NCBI RefSeq assembly: GCF_015163075.1
Contig: NZ_JADDXU010000002.1
Span: forward strand, 62,001 to 126,000
Direction of reading: 5' to 3'
Length of the DNA: 64,000 bases
Origin: Streptomyces justiciae
GTDB lineage: Bacteria > Actinomycetota > Actinomycetes > Streptomycetales > Streptomycetaceae
Shown piece by piece: positions 1-8,325 of the stretch. Made by a program: the position numbers and the translations under genes. How positions within the stretch are numbered: the stretch's first letter is position 1; each line of letters begins with the position of its first letter. The notes beneath the pieces are model-generated. The model was not told the origin of the DNA. It did not search any database and worked only from the letters and a program-made list of their open reading frames with translations.

Positions 1-129
1 GGCGAAGTGCACGGGCAGGAGGGCGGGGAGGGCCTGACGGGTGCGGACGATCCGCCCGATGGGCGCGGTCACCAACAGCCGCAGACACTCCTCCCGACCG
101 AGCTCGCGGAATCCGTCGTTGGGGTACAC
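1..129 (-). CDS. Pyridoxamine 5'-phosphate oxidase (PPOX) family protein, N-terminal part
   Basis: Only the first 43 codons are in the window; the gene runs off the left edge. Read on the minus strand from a GTG at 129, the peptide begins VYPNDGFRELGREECLRLL and continues through APIGRIV. This resembles the start of actinobacterial PPOX-like flavin/F420-binding proteins, whose N-terminus packs as a beta-barrel around the cofactor. An AAGGGTG stretch a few bases upstream fits a ribosome-binding site. The substrate cannot be read from so short a piece. The call rests on resemblance of the opening residues only. Confidence 0.6.
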   Translation of the reverse strand, partial: MYPNDGFRELGREECLRLLVTAPIGRIVRTRQALPALLPVHFA

Positions 130-345
130 GGGTCACCCTTCGCGAGATGCCGGTGTCTGCGGCCCATCCTCCTGCGCCCACGCGACGGGGTTCAGAGACG
201 ACGGACCCTCATCGCACGGACGGCGGTCCCGGGCTGCTGGGCGGCAGCTCCGGATACGGAAAGGACCTGCCGAGCGCGGCCCGGTCCGGCGGAAGCCCGC
301 GGGATGATGGGGCCTTCGACCAGGCAGGGGCGGCGGAGGCTTCGG

Positions 346-834
346 GTGGGGTACGAGGTGGAGGCGGCGATCGCGGGAGGCGAGCTGCTGCGCGCGGCAT
401 CGCGGGACGTACCCGGCGCGCACGTGGTGCCGATGCTCCAAGGCCTGTCGCTGCTGCCGATGATCGATGAGGTTTTGGACGCCGTTACGGACGGCAGCCC
501 CGTGGGTGCCCTCGGGTTCTGGAAGCTGCCCGGCGGGTTCGAGGGGGTGCTCGCCCAGTGGTCCGCGGCCGGGCCCGTCGCCTATGTCGAGGCTGAGTAT
601 TTCGGGGGCGTCGGTCAACAGCGCGCCGCCGTCTGGGACGGCGGGACCCTGGCCCTCGGGCCACTGGAGAGAGCCGCCCGGCGCGGGCTTCGCACCGTCA
701 GCCCCGTCAGCCCCGTCTCACAGGCCCTTCGTCTGCTCGGCGTGCGTCGGAGTCTCGGGGAGGACGAGTTCTCGGCTGTCGGGCTGGATCGCAACCGCCG
801 TACCGACGACTGGATCCTGTCCGGTACGAGGTGA
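346..834 (+). CDS. Conserved actinobacterial hypothetical protein
   Basis: A 162-residue protein of unknown function. I chose the GTG at 346 (reading VGYEVEAAIAGGELL) because the residues before it are low-complexity and Arg/Pro-rich, while the protein from here on is evenly composed. Recognisable stretches are GFWKLPGGFEGVLAQWS and GPVAYVEAEYFGGVGQQ; I believe similar proteins are common in Streptomyces but no function is known to me. There is no signal peptide or membrane segment. It stands alone: the gene to the left is divergent and the aldehyde dehydrogenase to the right is convergent. Confidence 0.6.
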   Translation: MGYEVEAAIAGGELLRAASRDVPGAHVVPMLQGLSLLPMIDEVLDAVTDGSPVGALGFWKLPGGFEGVLAQWSAAGPVAYVEAEYFGGVGQQRAAVWDGGTLALGPLERAARRGLRTVSPVSPVSQALRLLGVRRSLGEDEFSAVGLDRNRRTDDWILSGTR

Positions 835-872
835 GGCCGGGCGGCCCGACGGCCTGCGCCCGCGCCTCAGCC

Positions 873-968
873 CAGCCGCCCACCCCAACGCCCACGCCCA
901 AGCCCAGCCGCCCACCCCAACGCCCGCGCCCAAGCCCAGCCGCCCACCCCAACGCCCGCCCGCACCGG
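873..968. repeat. Three tandem copies of a 32-bp C-rich repeat
   Basis: Copies begin at 873, 905 and 937, each opening with CAGCCGCCCACCCCAACGCC. The first two full units differ at one visible base and the third decays at its end. The block fills the gap between two convergent stop codons (834 and 973). The 32-bp period is not a multiple of three, so it is not a coding repeat. Its function is unknown. Confidence 0.8.
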
Positions 969-972
969 CTCC

Positions 973-2298
973 TCAGCCCAGCGGCTTGTTCAGGATCGCC
1001 TTGCGGTGGCTGAACGTCTCGATGGAGTAGCGGCCGTGGTAATTGCCCATGCCGCTTTCGCCGACGCCGCCGAAGGGGAGGTCGGAGACGGTGAGGTGGG
1101 CGAGAGGGAGGCCGTAGCCGAGGCCGCCGGAGGAGGTTTCCGCGGCGAGGCGGTCGCGGGTGGTCCGCGACTCGGCGAAGACGTACAGGGCGAGCGGCTT
1201 GTCGCGGTCGTTGATGAAGTCGATCGCGCCGTCGAGGTCCGGCACGGTGACGATCGGGAGGATCGGGCCGAAGATCTCCTCCTGCATGACGGGCGACGCG
1301 GGGTCGACGTCCGCCAGGACGGTGGGGGCGATGTACTTCTGGGAGCGGTCGGTGTCGCCGCCCACGACCACGCGGCCCGAGTCGAGCAGGCCGGTGAGCC
1401 GGTCGAAGTGGCGTTCGTTGACGATGCGGCCGTACTCGCCGGAGGCGGACGCGTCGGTGCCGTACACCGCCTGGATCGCCTTGGTCAGCAGGGGCTCCAG
1501 GGCCGCCGCCGTCTCCGGGTCGGTGAGGACGTAGTCGGGGGCCACGCAGGTCTGGCCCGCGTTGAGGAACTTGCCGCGGGCGAGGCGGTCCGCGACGACG
1601 GCGAGGTCCGCGTCGGGGTCGACGAACGCCGGGGACTTGCCGCCGAGTTCGAGGGTGACCGGCGTGAGGTGCTCGGCGGCGGCCCGCATGACGATACGGC
1701 CGACGACGCCGTTGCCGGTGTAGAAGATGTGGTCGAAGCGCTCGGCCAGCAGCGCCGTCGTCTCCGGGACGCCGCCCTCGACGACCGCGAAGGTCTCCGT
1801 GTCGAGGAACTCCGGCAGCAGCCGGGCCAGGGCGGCCGACGTCGCCGGCGCCAGCTCGCTCGGCTTGACGACCACGGCGTTGCCCGCGGCCAGGGCACCC
1901 ACGACCGGCGCGAGCAGAAGCTGGGCCGGGTAGTTCCAGGGCGCGATGACGAGGACGACGCCGAGCGGGTCGTACTGCGTCCAGGCGGTCGCGTCGGCAC
2001 CGAGGTGCGCGGGGACCGGCGCGGACTCGGGGCGCAGCCACTCCTCGAGGTGGTCGAGGGTGTGGTCGATCTCGCGGATCGTGAAGTCGATCTCGGTGCG
2101 GTAGGCCTCGGTGGAGCTCTTGCCCAGGTCGGCGTGGAGGGCGGCGGCCAGGTCCGCGCCGCGCTCGGTGAGCATCTCGCGCAGGCGGCGCAGCTGTGTG
2201 GTGCGCCAGGTGAGGGGCTTGGTGCGGCCGGTGCGGAAGGCGGCGCGCAGTCGGGCCACGACGTCGGCGGGCTGCTCGGGGGCGGGCTGCTGGTTCAC
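973..2298 (-). CDS. Aldehyde dehydrogenase, short class-3-like type
   Basis: NAD(P)-dependent oxidation of an aldehyde to the acid, presumably cytosolic. The protein has 441 residues, matching the shorter ALDH class-3-type proteins rather than the usual ~480-500. Visible motifs are APWNYP (119-124), the general-base glutamate in LELGGKSP (E217) and the catalytic cysteine in NAGQTCVAPD (C251). The cofactor-loop sequence reads FYTGNGVVGR rather than the common FTGS form. It lies downstream of the marR-type gene on the same strand, with a 122-bp gap that probably holds its promoter. The substrate is not identifiable; control by the adjacent MarR protein is an inference. Confidence 0.85.
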   Translation of the reverse strand: MNQQPAPEQPADVVARLRAAFRTGRTKPLTWRTTQLRRLREMLTERGADLAAALHADLGKSSTEAYRTEIDFTIREIDHTLDHLEEWLRPESAPVPAHLGADATAWTQYDPLGVVLVIAPWNYPAQLLLAPVVGALAAGNAVVVKPSELAPATSAALARLLPEFLDTETFAVVEGGVPETTALLAERFDHIFYTGNGVVGRIVMRAAAEHLTPVTLELGGKSPAFVDPDADLAVVADRLARGKFLNAGQTCVAPDYVLTDPETAAALEPLLTKAIQAVYGTDASASGEYGRIVNERHFDRLTGLLDSGRVVVGGDTDRSQKYIAPTVLADVDPASPVMQEEIFGPILPIVTVPDLDGAIDFINDRDKPLALYVFAESRTTRDRLAAETSSGGLGYGLPLAHLTVSDLPFGGVGESGMGNYHGRYSIETFSHRKAILNKPLG

Positions 2299-2342
2299 GG
2301 TGCCTCACTGGTGCTGCGCGGGCCGCTGGGCACGGCCTCGAC

Positions 2343-2363
2343 GGTTAGATGCAAATGCCAACC
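2343..2363. promoter_or_regulatory. Weak inverted repeat before the aldehyde dehydrogenase gene
   Basis: GGTT and AACC arms flank an AT-rich ATGCAAATG core in the gap between the MarR gene and the aldehyde dehydrogenase. Only 5 of 10 arm positions pair, so this is a low-confidence candidate operator for the neighbouring MarR protein. Confidence 0.25.
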
Positions 2364-2420
2364 TTTTCTGCGCCGGAATACATTCCCGTACCACGTACAT
2401 AACTTTGCGCTACGACACGA

Positions 2421-2858
2421 TCACACTCGGCTGGTCGCGTCGAGCGTCCCCGCCAGCCGCTCCAGCAGCCCCCGCAACAGCTCCTCGTCCCCGTCGCTCA
2501 GCGCGGGCCAGTCGGCGCGGACCGCGCGGTCGACGCGCCGCCAGTACTCCTGGCCGCGCGGGGTGAGGTGGGCGAGGATGCGCCGCCGGTCCAGCGGGTC
2601 CACCCGGCGGTGGACGAGGTTCTGGTCGACGAGGTGGTCCACGAGCTTGGTCAGCGTCGGCGGCGGCAGGAAGGCGGCCTCGGCTATCGCCGTCATGTGG
2701 TGCCCCTGCCCGTCGGAGAGCAGCCCGAGCACCCGCCAGGCGTCCAGCGAGCAGCCCTCCTCGTCCAGCACCGCCTGGAGGCGTCGCGCCGCCAGCCGCT
2801 CGGCCCGGGTCAGAAGCTGCATCAGGTCGCGGGGCTGACGCGGTGATGAGTGGGGCAT
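2421..2858 (-). CDS. MarR family transcriptional regulator
   Basis: A 145-residue winged-helix regulator. The recognition region MTAIAEAAFLPPPTLTKLVD is followed by the wing VDPLDRRRILAHLT, whose D-x-R-D/R core is typical of MarR proteins. MarR dimers bind short palindromes and usually release DNA on binding a small phenolic or acidic ligand, or on oxidation. The gene lies just upstream of the aldehyde dehydrogenase on the same strand and is divergent (78 bp) from the AmiC-like gene, so either neighbour could be its target. The ligand is unknown. Confidence 0.9.
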   Translation of the reverse strand: MPHSSPRQPRDLMQLLTRAERLAARRLQAVLDEEGCSLDAWRVLGLLSDGQGHHMTAIAEAAFLPPPTLTKLVDHLVDQNLVHRRVDPLDRRRILAHLTPRGQEYWRRVDRAVRADWPALSDGDEELLRGLLERLAGTLDATSRV

Positions 2859-2936
2859 CGCGCTCCTAGGTCACGGGGTGCGTACATCGTATGAGACAGG
2901 CTGGAGTTCACCGGGCGGACCGGAAATCATGACGCC

Positions 2937-4049
2937 ATGTTCCGGCCCCGTCCGCCCGCCCCCGACTGGTTCACCGCCGACGCCTCCGTGCTCGGCGTGG
3001 CCCTGGTCTTCCCCTTGCAAGGGCCCGCCGGGATCTTCGGGCCGACCTGCGAGTTGTGCGCGCAGCTCGCGGCCGAGGAGGTCAACCGGGCGGGCGGGGT
3101 CCTCGGGCGGGAGCTGAAGCTGGTGCCCGTCGACGGGGGTGCCTCGCCGCGGGAGATCGCCGACCATGTCGAGGCGCTGGTGGACCTGGGGGTCGTGCAG
3201 GGCGTCACGGGCTGGCACATCTCCTCGGTGCGGCAGGCGCTGGCGCCGAGGATCGCCCATCGGGTGCCGTACGTCTACACCGCCCTGTACGAGGGCGGCG
3301 AGCACACCGCCGGGGTGTTCCTGACGAGCGAGACACCGCGCGACCAACTGCGGCCCGCGATGGGCCTGTTGGCGCACGAGCGTGGGGTGCGCCGCTGGTT
3401 CGTCGTCGGCAACGACTACGTGTGGCCGCGGCGTACGGCCCGGGCGGCCCACGCGTACGCCCGCGAGTCGGGCGGAGTGATCGGCGGCGAGGTCTATCTC
3501 CCGCTCGGCACGCACGACTTCGAGCCCGTCCTGCGGCGCATCGAACGCTCCGACGCCGACGGGGTGCTGATGCTGCTGGTCGGCAGTGACGCCGTGCGCT
3601 TCAACCGGGCGTTCGCCGCCTACGGGTTGGCCGCACGCTGTCTGCGGCTCAGCACGCTGATGGACGAGAACATGCTGATGGCGAGCGGCCCTTCGGCCAC
3701 CGAGGACCTCTACAGCACCGCCGGCTTCTTCGCCTCGCTCGCCAACCAGGACACCCTCGACCTCCACGGCCAGTACGCCGATCGGTACGGGATCGAGGCG
3801 CCCGCGCTCGGCAGCCTCGGCGAATCCTGTTACGAGGGCGTGCTGTTGCTCGCCGCGCTGCTCAAGCGGGCCGGGACGCTCGACGTGACCGCGATCGGGG
3901 CGGCGGCCGGGACGGTGTCGTACGAGGGTCCGCGCGGCCTGATGCATCTGCGGGACCGGCATGTGCGGCAGCGGATCTACCTGGCCCGCGCGGACGGGCT
4001 GGACTTCGACGTCCTCACCGAGCTCGATCTCCACGGAACCCGCCCTTGA
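2937..4049 (+). CDS. AmiC-like amide/urea-binding sensor protein, cytoplasmic
   Basis: A 370-residue protein with the type I periplasmic-binding fold of the UrtA/AmiC family. Matching stretches are LVFPLQGPAGIFGPTCE near the N-terminus, AAEEVNRAGGVLGRELKLVP, and VVGNDYVWPRRTARAAHAYA, which parallels [19 protein letters not shown] in the adjacent UrtA. It has no signal peptide or lipobox, so unlike UrtA it should stay in the cytoplasm. Pseudomonas AmiC is the known precedent: a cytosolic amide sensor that controls the antiterminator AmiR. No AmiR-like gene is present here. The gene precedes urtABCDE on the same strand with a 207-bp gap. It may sense urea or short amides inside the cell, but it could also be a transporter component that has lost export. 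Confidence 0.75.
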   Translation: MFRPRPPAPDWFTADASVLGVALVFPLQGPAGIFGPTCELCAQLAAEEVNRAGGVLGRELKLVPVDGGASPREIADHVEALVDLGVVQGVTGWHISSVRQALAPRIAHRVPYVYTALYEGGEHTAGVFLTSETPRDQLRPAMGLLAHERGVRRWFVVGNDYVWPRRTARAAHAYARESGGVIGGEVYLPLGTHDFEPVLRRIERSDADGVLMLLVGSDAVRFNRAFAAYGLAARCLRLSTLMDENMLMASGPSATEDLYSTAGFFASLANQDTLDLHGQYADRYGIEAPALGSLGESCYEGVLLLAALLKRAGTLDVTAIGAAAGTVSYEGPRGLMHLRDRHVRQRIYLARADGLDFDVLTELDLHGTRP

Positions 4050-4075
4050 CAGGTACCCGGCGACGCCAAGATACT
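4046..4075 (+). promoter_or_regulatory. Candidate urtA promoter
   Basis: A perfect TTGACA (4046-4051), overlapping the stop codon of the AmiC-like gene, is followed after 18 bp by GATACT (4070-4075), which matches four of six positions of a TATAAT-type -10 box. Transcription would start near 4082, leaving a leader of about 175 nt before urtA. Confidence 0.4.
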
Positions 4076-4182
4076 TCCCACAGAAAGTAATTAGAATGCC
4101 TCGGGCGAATTGTGATTTCTGTTTCCGAATGCAGATCACACGCTGTCCGGGGCGTTTTTTGTTGCCTCCGGGAAAGTCGAGC

Positions 4183-4198
4183 GAAACACCCCGGAAAC
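4183..4198 (+). promoter_or_regulatory. GlnR-box-like site upstream of urtA
   Basis: Two GAAAC pentamers (4183-4187 and 4194-4198) are separated by exactly six bases. This fits the actinobacterial GlnR consensus gTnAC-n6-GaAAC except for one base of the first half. GlnR controls nitrogen-scavenging genes in Streptomyces, so a site here would place urea uptake under nitrogen control. Its position downstream of the TTGACA promoter implies either repression of that promoter or activation of a second one. Confidence 0.45.
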
Positions 4199-4256
4199 AG
4201 GGGGACTTGAGTCTGTGGACCGCACTTCAGCAGGCCGTTCACCCTAGGGGGTTGGT

Positions 4257-5534
4257 TTGTCCAGCGGTTCCAGCGGTTCCCGCAGTTCCCGTGTTCCTCG
4301 CCGTGGCTTCCTCGCCGTCGGCGCCGCCCTCACGGCGGTCGTGACGCTGTCCGCGTGCGGCGCCAAGACCGACGCGGCCGGCTCGTCGTCCGACAAGGCG
4401 GCGAAGATCGACGTCAGCGGTGACACCGTCAAGGTCGGTCTGCTCAACTCGCTGTCCGGCACGATGGCGATCAGCGAGGTGACCGTCCGCGACTCGCTGA
4501 AGCTCGCGATCGACGAGATCAACGCCTCCGGTGGCGTCCTCGGCAAGAAGATCAAGCCGATCAGCGAGGACGGCGCCTCCGACTGGCCGACGTTCGCCGA
4601 GAAGGCGCAGAAGCTCATCAAGGAGGACGGGGTCGCGGCCACCTTCGGCTGCTGGACCTCCGCCAGTCGCAAGGCCGTCAAGCCGGTCTTTGAGAAGAAC
4701 AAGTCGCTGCTGTTCTACCCGGTGCAGTACGAGGGCCTGGAGGAGTCCCCGTACATCTTCTACACGGGCGCGACCACCAACCAGCAGATCGTCCCGGCCC
4801 TCGACTACCTCAAGTCCAAGGGCCTGAAGAAGCTGTACCTGGTCGGCAGCGACTACGTCTTCCCGCGCACCGCCAACAAGGAGATCAAGGCGTACGCGAA
4901 GGCCAACGGCATGACGATCCTCGGCGAGGACTACGCGCCGCTGGGCTCCACGGAGTTCTCCACGATCGCCAACAAGGTGAAGGCGTCGAAGGCGGACGCC
5001 GTCTTCAACACCCTCAACGGCGACTCCAACGTGGCCTTCTTCAAGGAGTACAAGTCCGCGGGCCTGACCGCCAAGTCCATGCCGGTCGTCTCGGTGTCGA
5101 TCGCCGAGGAGGAGGTCAAGTCGATCGGAACGCAGTACCTGGCCGGGCAGTTGACGGCCTGGAACTACTACCAGACCACCGCGGGCGCGGCGAACGCGAA
5201 GTTCGTGAAGGCGTACAAGGCCAAGTACGGCCAGGACAAGCCGACCAGTGACCCGATGGAGGCCGCCTACACCTCGGTCTACCTGTGGAAGGCCATGGTC
5301 GAGAAGGCGAAGTCCTTCGACCCGGAGAAGGTGAAGGCCGCCTCCGACGGCATCACCTTCGACGCCCCCGAGGGCAAGGTCACCGTCGACGGCGCCTCGC
5401 AGCACGTCTACAAGACCGCCCGGATCGGCGAGATCGGGACCGACGGCCAGATCAAGGAGGTCTGGAACTCCGGTAAGCCCGTCAAGCCGGACCCGTTCCT
5501 CAAGGGCTACTCCTGGGCCTCCGGCCTGTCCTGA
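4257..5534 (+). CDS. urtA: Urea ABC transporter substrate-binding lipoprotein UrtA
   Basis: The extracellular urea-binding component of the UrtABCDE importer, 425 residues. The N-terminus has a twin-arginine PRRGFL (R15-R16), a hydrophobic stretch and a lipobox LSAC with the lipidated cysteine at position 34, so it should be exported and anchored outside the membrane. The mature protein carries the family stretches [34 protein letters not shown] and [19 protein letters not shown]. The start is a TTG at 4257, seven bases after an AGGGGG ribosome-binding site. It is the first gene of urtABCDE. The length is normal for the family. Confidence 0.93.
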   Translation: MSSGSSGSRSSRVPRRGFLAVGAALTAVVTLSACGAKTDAAGSSSDKAAKIDVSGDTVKVGLLNSLSGTMAISEVTVRDSLKLAIDEINASGGVLGKKIKPISEDGASDWPTFAEKAQKLIKEDGVAATFGCWTSASRKAVKPVFEKNKSLLFYPVQYEGLEESPYIFYTGATTNQQIVPALDYLKSKGLKKLYLVGSDYVFPRTANKEIKAYAKANGMTILGEDYAPLGSTEFSTIANKVKASKADAVFNTLNGDSNVAFFKEYKSAGLTAKSMPVVSVSIAEEEVKSIGTQYLAGQLTAWNYYQTTAGAANAKFVKAYKAKYGQDKPTSDPMEAAYTSVYLWKAMVEKAKSFDPEKVKAASDGITFDAPEGKVTVDGASQHVYKTARIGEIGTDGQIKEVWNSGKPVKPDPFLKGYSWASGLS

Positions 5535-5548
5535 CCGACCGTCATCCC

Positions 5549-5574
5549 CCGCGGGGTCCCCAGGGGCCCCGCGG
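5549..5574 (+). promoter_or_regulatory. Stable hairpin between urtA and urtB
   Basis: CCGCGGGG (5549-5556) and CCCCGCGG (5567-5574) pair perfectly around TCCCCAGGGG, which can extend the stem inward. There is no downstream T-run. Hairpins after binding-protein genes commonly stabilise the upstream message or reduce read-through, giving more binding protein than permease; that role here is an inference. Confidence 0.6.
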
Positions 5575-5597
5575 CGGCCGTCCCCCGGAGCCGCCTC

Positions 5598-6494
5598 ATG
5601 ACCGTGATCCTCGGTCAGACCTTCACCGGCATCAGCATCGGTGCCGTCCTGCTGCTCATCGCGCTCGGCCTCTCGCTCACCTTCGGCCAGATGAACGTCA
5701 TCAACATGGCCCACGGCGAGTTCATCATGGCGGGCGCCTACACGACGTACGTCCTGCAGAAGTCCATTTCGAGTGCGGGAATTTCGCTGCTCGTCGCTCT
5801 TCCCGTCGCATTTCTCGTCTCGGGCGCGCTCGGCGCGTTGCTGGAATGGCTGTTGATTCGCCGCCTGTATCTGCGGCCACTTGACACTCTTCTCGTCACC
5901 TGGGGTGTCTCGTTGATGCTCCAGCAGCTCGCCCGGGACATTTTCGGCGCCCCGAATGTGCAGACCCGCGCGCCGGACTGGTTGACCGGCAACATCACGG
6001 TCATCGGCGGGGACGACCCGCTCACCTTCGCCAACAGCCGGCTGTTCATCCTGGGGTTGGCGGTCGCGGCGGTCGTCGCGCTGTCGCTGACCCTGCGGTT
6101 GACGCCGCTGGGCCGACGCATCCGGGCCGTGGTACAGAACCGGGACCTCGCCGAGGTGTCCGGCATCTCGACCTCGACCGTGGACCGTACGGCGTTCTTC
6201 CTCGGCTCCGGGCTCGCGGGCGTCGCCGGGGTCGCGCTGACCCTGGTCGGGCCGATCGGGCCGACCATGGGCACCAACGTCATCATCGACGCCTTCCTGG
6301 TGATCGTGGTCGGCGGCATCGGACAGCTCAAGGGCACGGTCATCGTCGCCTTCGTGCTGGGCGTGCTCCAGTCGGTCCTGGAGTACTCCACGACCGTCAG
6401 CGTCGCCAAGGTGCTGGTGCTCGTCGCGATCGTCGCGTTCCTCCAGTGGCGGCCCCAGGGGCTGTACACGCTGCGCACGAGGAGTCTCGTATGA
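5598..6494 (+). CDS. urtB: Urea ABC transporter permease UrtB
   Basis: A 298-residue integral membrane permease of the branched-chain amino acid/urea (LivH-like) type. The N-terminal GLSLTFGQMNVINMAHGEF is the typical family signature, followed by several hydrophobic helices, with a C-terminal cytoplasmic loop around RRIRAVVQNRDLAEVSGI that should contact the ATPases. It forms the membrane channel with UrtC. The stop overlaps the urtC start as ATGA, which implies translational coupling. An ATG start at 5598 follows a GGAG ribosome-binding site. Confidence 0.93.
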   Translation: MTVILGQTFTGISIGAVLLLIALGLSLTFGQMNVINMAHGEFIMAGAYTTYVLQKSISSAGISLLVALPVAFLVSGALGALLEWLLIRRLYLRPLDTLLVTWGVSLMLQQLARDIFGAPNVQTRAPDWLTGNITVIGGDDPLTFANSRLFILGLAVAAVVALSLTLRLTPLGRRIRAVVQNRDLAEVSGISTSTVDRTAFFLGSGLAGVAGVALTLVGPIGPTMGTNVIIDAFLVIVVGGIGQLKGTVIVAFVLGVLQSVLEYSTTVSVAKVLVLVAIVAFLQWRPQGLYTLRTRSLV

Positions 6495-7576
6495 ACGTCC
6501 TGAAAGGCCGCTCGGTGCGGGCGTGGGCCGGGTTCGCCGGTGCCGCGGTCCTCCTCTTCGCGATCGCCCCGCTCGCGCTGTCCGACTTCCGGCTCGGGCT
6601 GCTCGCCAAGTACCTGTGCACGGCCATGGTCGCCGTCGGCATCTGTCTGGCCTGGGGCCGCGGCGGACTGCTGACGCTGGGTCAGGGCGTGTTCTTCGGG
6701 CTCGGCGGCTACGCCATGGCGATGCATCTGAAGATCGCCGACGCCGGGCCCGGCAACCTGCCCGACTTCATGCAGCTGTACGGCACGGCCACCGAACTCC
6801 CCTGGTGGTGGAAGCCGTTCGAGAACCCGGCCTTCGCACTGGCGGCGACCGTGCTGCTGCCGATGGCGGTGGCCGCGCTGCTCGGGTTGTTCATCTTCCG
6901 GCGCCGGGTCAAGGGCGCGTACTTCGCGATCCTCAGCCAGGCCCTCGCCGCCGCGCTGGCCATCTGGCTGATCGGCCAGCAGGCCACGACCGGCGGCACC
7001 AACGGACTCACCGACATCCAGGGCTTCTTCGGGTACTCCCTCGACGACCCGGTCAACCAGCGGATGGTGTACTTCGTCATCGCCGCGGCCCTGCTGCTGC
7101 TCATGGCGATCGCCCGGCAGCTCATCAACAGCCGGTACGGCGAACTCCTCGTCGCCGTACGGGACTCGGAGGAGCGGGTGCGCTTCCTCGGGTACGACCC
7201 GGCGAACGTCAAGCTCGTCGCTTACGTGGTCGCCGCTGGCATGGCGGGGCTGGCGGGTGCGCTGTTCGTGCCGGCGGTCGGGATCATCTCGCCCGCGCTG
7301 ATCGGCATCGTCCCGTCCATCGAGTTCGTGATCGGCGCCGCGGTGGGCGGCCGGGCGAGCCTGGTCGGCGCGGTACTCGGCGCGATCGCGGTCGCCTGGG
7401 CCAAGACCGCGCTGTCCGAGGAGTTCCCGGCAGCCTGGACGTACTTCCAGGGGCTGCTGTTCATCGTGGCGCTGGCCTTCCTGCCGGGTGGGCTGGCCTC
7501 GCTCGCGGTGCTCGTACGACGTCGTAAGGCCGTGGAACGCAAGACGGCCGTGATTCCCGTGGGAGAGGCGGCATGA
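6491..7576 (+). CDS. urtC: Urea ABC transporter permease UrtC
   Basis: The second membrane permease (LivM-like), 361 residues from the ATG at 6491 that overlaps the urtB stop. Family stretches include AWGRGGLLTLGQGVFFGLGGY near the N-terminus and VAVRDSEERVRFLGYDPANVK in the ATPase-facing loop. The long insert with LPDFMQLYGTATELPWWWKP between early helices is characteristic of UrtC rather than of LivM. Its stop overlaps urtD as ATGA. Confidence 0.92.
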   Translation: MNVLKGRSVRAWAGFAGAAVLLFAIAPLALSDFRLGLLAKYLCTAMVAVGICLAWGRGGLLTLGQGVFFGLGGYAMAMHLKIADAGPGNLPDFMQLYGTATELPWWWKPFENPAFALAATVLLPMAVAALLGLFIFRRRVKGAYFAILSQALAAALAIWLIGQQATTGGTNGLTDIQGFFGYSLDDPVNQRMVYFVIAAALLLLMAIARQLINSRYGELLVAVRDSEERVRFLGYDPANVKLVAYVVAAGMAGLAGALFVPAVGIISPALIGIVPSIEFVIGAAVGGRASLVGAVLGAIAVAWAKTALSEEFPAAWTYFQGLLFIVALAFLPGGLASLAVLVRRRKAVERKTAVIPVGEAA

Positions 7577-8325
7577 GCGAACTGGAGATACGCGGGCTGC
7601 GGGTGACCTTCGACGGGTTCACCGCCGTCGACGGCGTGGACCTCGACGTCGCCCCGGGTGACCTGCGGTTCCTGATCGGGCCGAACGGCGCGGGCAAGAC
7701 GACCCTCGTCGACGCGGTCACCGGTCTGGTGAAGGCCGAGGGCTCGGCGAAGTTCGGCGGCGCGGAGCTGCTCGGGCGGCCCGTGCACCGGATCGCCCGG
7801 TCCGGCATCGGACGGACCTTCCAGACCGCCACTGTCTTCGAGGAGTTGACGGTCCTTCAGAACCTGGACATCGCGGCGGGCGCGGGCCGGAGCAGGTGGA
7901 CCATGCTGCGGCGCCGCAAGGACGTCCCGGAAGCGGTCGCGCAGGCCATGGAGACGGTCGGCCTCACCGACCTCGCCGACTCCCCCGCCGGCACCCTCGC
8001 CCACGGGCAGAAGCAGTGGCTGGAGATCGGCATGCTGCTGGTGCAGGACGTGAAGCTGCTGCTGCTCGACGAGCCGGTGGCCGGGATGAGCCACGACGAA
8101 CGGCAGGCGACCGGCGAGCTGTTGCAGCGGATCAGCGAGGAGCGCACGGTCGTCGTCATCGAGCACGACATGGACTTCATGCGGTCCTTCGCGCGCAGCG
8201 TCAGCGTGCTGCACGCCGGCAAGGTGCTCAGCGAGGGGACGGTGGCGCAGGTGCAGGCGGACCCGAAGGTGCAGGAGGTGTACCTCGGGCACGTGGAGGA
8301 CACCGCCGTGGTGCAGGAGGCGTGA
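7573..8325 (+). CDS. urtD: Urea ABC transporter ATP-binding protein UrtD
   Basis: A 250-residue ABC ATPase. It has Walker A GPNGAGKTT (36-44), the signature LAHGQ (142-146, the LxHGQ form typical of UrtD instead of LSGGQ), and Walker B LLLLDEP (162-168) followed by IEHDMDFMR. It powers urea import with UrtE at the cytoplasmic face. It overlaps both the preceding urtC and the following urtE by a few bases, so the whole block should be translated as one coupled unit. Confidence 0.92.
   Translation: MSELEIRGLRVTFDGFTAVDGVDLDVAPGDLRFLIGPNGAGKTTLVDAVTGLVKAEGSAKFGGAELLGRPVHRIARSGIGRTFQTATVFEELTVLQNLDIAAGAGRSRWTMLRRRKDVPEAVAQAMETVGLTDLADSPAGTLAHGQKQWLEIGMLLVQDVKLLLLDEPVAGMSHDERQATGELLQRISEERTVVVIEHDMDFMRSFARSVSVLHAGKVLSEGTVAQVQADPKVQEVYLGHVEDTAVVQEA

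Noticed and set aside
7..345. Upstream extension of the hypothetical gene ending at 834
   Set aside because: The residues before the GTG at 346 are low-complexity, and the first 129 bp belong to a PPOX gene on the other strand.
707..2308. Long overlapping open frames opposite the aldehyde dehydrogenase and other genes
   Set aside because: Arg/Pro/Gly-rich translations without motifs. In very GC-rich DNA the antisense and +1 frames of real genes stay open by codon bias.
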